From: Hexactinellida sp. DTS-2022 | Lineage: Eukaryota; Porifera; Hexactinellida | Assembly: GCA_028753945.1 (NCBI GenBank) | Contig: JAPNXP010000014.1 | Coordinates: 806,001 to 870,000 of the forward strand | Length of the DNA: 64,000 nucleotides | Direction: 5' to 3' | Part shown: one piece after another, positions 63,092 to 64,000 of the stretch | How positions within the stretch are numbered: the first letter of the stretch is position 1 | How the letters are laid out: every line of letters begins with the position of its first letter | The notes under the pieces: model-generated | What the model saw: the letters and a program-made list of their open reading frames with translations, nothing else | What the model was told of the DNA's origin: nothing | Database searches by the model: none | Made by a program: the position numbers and the translations under genes

Positions 63092-63271
63092 CAGTGAACT
63101 CTCGTTATAACGAAGTGCTTTGGACCTGTAAATTCCTTCGTTATATCCGGATAACGTTATAAGCGGATAATAATTAATGTATTTACTATTTAGTGCTTTG
63201 GGGAAAAATCTCCATTTGTTATTAGCAGTTATTTCGTTATATTCCGACTTGGTTATAACGGGAGTTTACTG
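63092..63271 (+). repeat. Pogo-like MITE family B, full copy
   Basis: CAGTGAACTCTCGTTATAAC to TATAACGGGAGTTTACTG, TA on both sides. Confidence 0.85.
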
Positions 63272-64000
63272 TAGTATAGTCGGCACAGAATAAACTGAAC
63301 ATAATTTACTCTAAGCTAAATGAGTTCTCTAAATTTGCTTATTAATACACAACAATTTTGTTATTCAGAATATAATCCAGTAAATTAAAATTAATTCATT
63401 AATTATCAGACAAAACAACAAGAATTATTGATTGAGTAAAGTTTTAAATTTCAACTTTTCAATAAGCTAATATTACAAGTTTTGCAAAATGATTGCAATA
63501 TGCTATCACGAGTATTCTGGAACAAACAACTCATCAAAAATAATTTCTTTGAGAATAAATGAATTTAGCATTACATAAGTTTATTAAATTAGTGTAGATT
63601 TGCTATCTCATATCAAGACTGTGAGAAATAAACTCAAATAATCAAACACTTATTCTCAATGAAAGTTAGTATATCACTATGATTCATAAGAATGCGATTT
63701 CTGAAATACATTCTGTAACTCTTTAAACCTCAATGACTTCGTTCTTTGGAATTTAATGATTTGAATGATACTACAAAACCTTGTCCTGTCCACTAGATTC
63801 TATTAAAAATTTCTAATTTTGATAAAAAATTCACAAATTTTTTAGGATTTATAAGGAAAAAGTTGTAATTTATATCTGTAATTATGAGCTAATTATATTT
63901 GCAATATAAGTTTTGCATCAAACTAACTATTTGGTAGGCAGCTCTAAAGTTAGCTCGTGATTATGAGGGCGTTTTAATAAGGAATTAAATCATTTAATGT

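Larger units (their letters stand above)
60033..64000. other. Gene-free right end with MITEs
   Basis: Besides the entries listed below it holds a family-G left end (60741), a hAT-end fragment (about 60829-60960, GAGGCGTAGCTCGGCGCC), family-H remnants (61077-61174, 62184-62235) and a lone CTGTGCCGACTA end (about 63275-63290). The stretches 62240-63090 and 63300-64000 show nothing I can name. Confidence 0.55.

Noticed and set aside
1-64000. Bacterial-type systems, CRISPR arrays, operons, retroviral or LTR elements
   Set aside because: Genes are spliced and animal-like, repeats are DNA transposons and tandem arrays. No spacer-repeat structure, LTR pair, reverse transcriptase or capsid frame was recognised.

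Overview
This is AT-rich eukaryotic nuclear DNA. It has spliced genes with GT-AG introns, polymorphic-looking microsatellites and many short DNA-transposon copies. The gene set (p66/GATAD2 of the NuRD complex, a FAM8A1-type RDD protein, CDKAL1, Mediator subunit 9, phospholipase-B-like GDSL hydrolase) points to an animal. The intron-poor genes, and two single-exon coiled-coil + NHL proteins without RING or B-box, suggest an early-branching invertebrate such as a sponge. That placement is inference; no sequence search was run.

Layout. 1-3 kb (-): pieces of an unassigned multi-exon gene among MITEs. 3.98-5.22 kb (-): coiled-coil/NHL gene, with a 42-bp minisatellite 0.6-1.4 kb upstream. 6.9-10.4 kb: one decayed hAT transposon (ZMYM1-like transposase) hit by at least six later insertions. 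11.0-12.7 kb (-): RPL13 in two coding exons. 15.0-16.4 kb (+): PLB1-like GDSL lipase. 17.9-18.8 kb (+): FAM8A1-like RDD protein. 18.8-30.2 kb: no gene seen; it holds MITEs and a 2.76-kb foldback element. 30.2-30.6 kb (+): MED9-like. 30.6-37.8 kb: MITEs only. 37.9-39.4 kb (+): GATAD2/p66. 41.1-58.8 kb (-): CDKAL1, rebuilt here as 13 coding exons. 59.35-60.03 kb (-): TIGAR-like phosphatase. 60-64 kb: MITEs.

The genes are unrelated housekeeping genes (translation: RPL13 and the tRNA-modifying CDKAL1; transcription: MED9, GATAD2; lipid: PLB1; ER quality control: FAM8A1; sugar phosphate: TIGAR) and do not form a pathway. The notable structure is a second coiled-coil/NHL gene (54.3-55.6 kb, +). It sits inside a CDKAL1 intron on the opposite strand, between two copies of a MULE transposase fragment.

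The rest is dominated by short non-autonomous DNA transposons. Pogo/Tigger-like families with TA flanks differ in sequence but share one layout (TIR, then GGGACC, then repeated TTA-type half sites). hAT-like families have clear 8-bp target duplications. Several are nested two or three deep. No autonomous pogo copy, LINE, LTR element, CRISPR array or tRNA gene was recognised.
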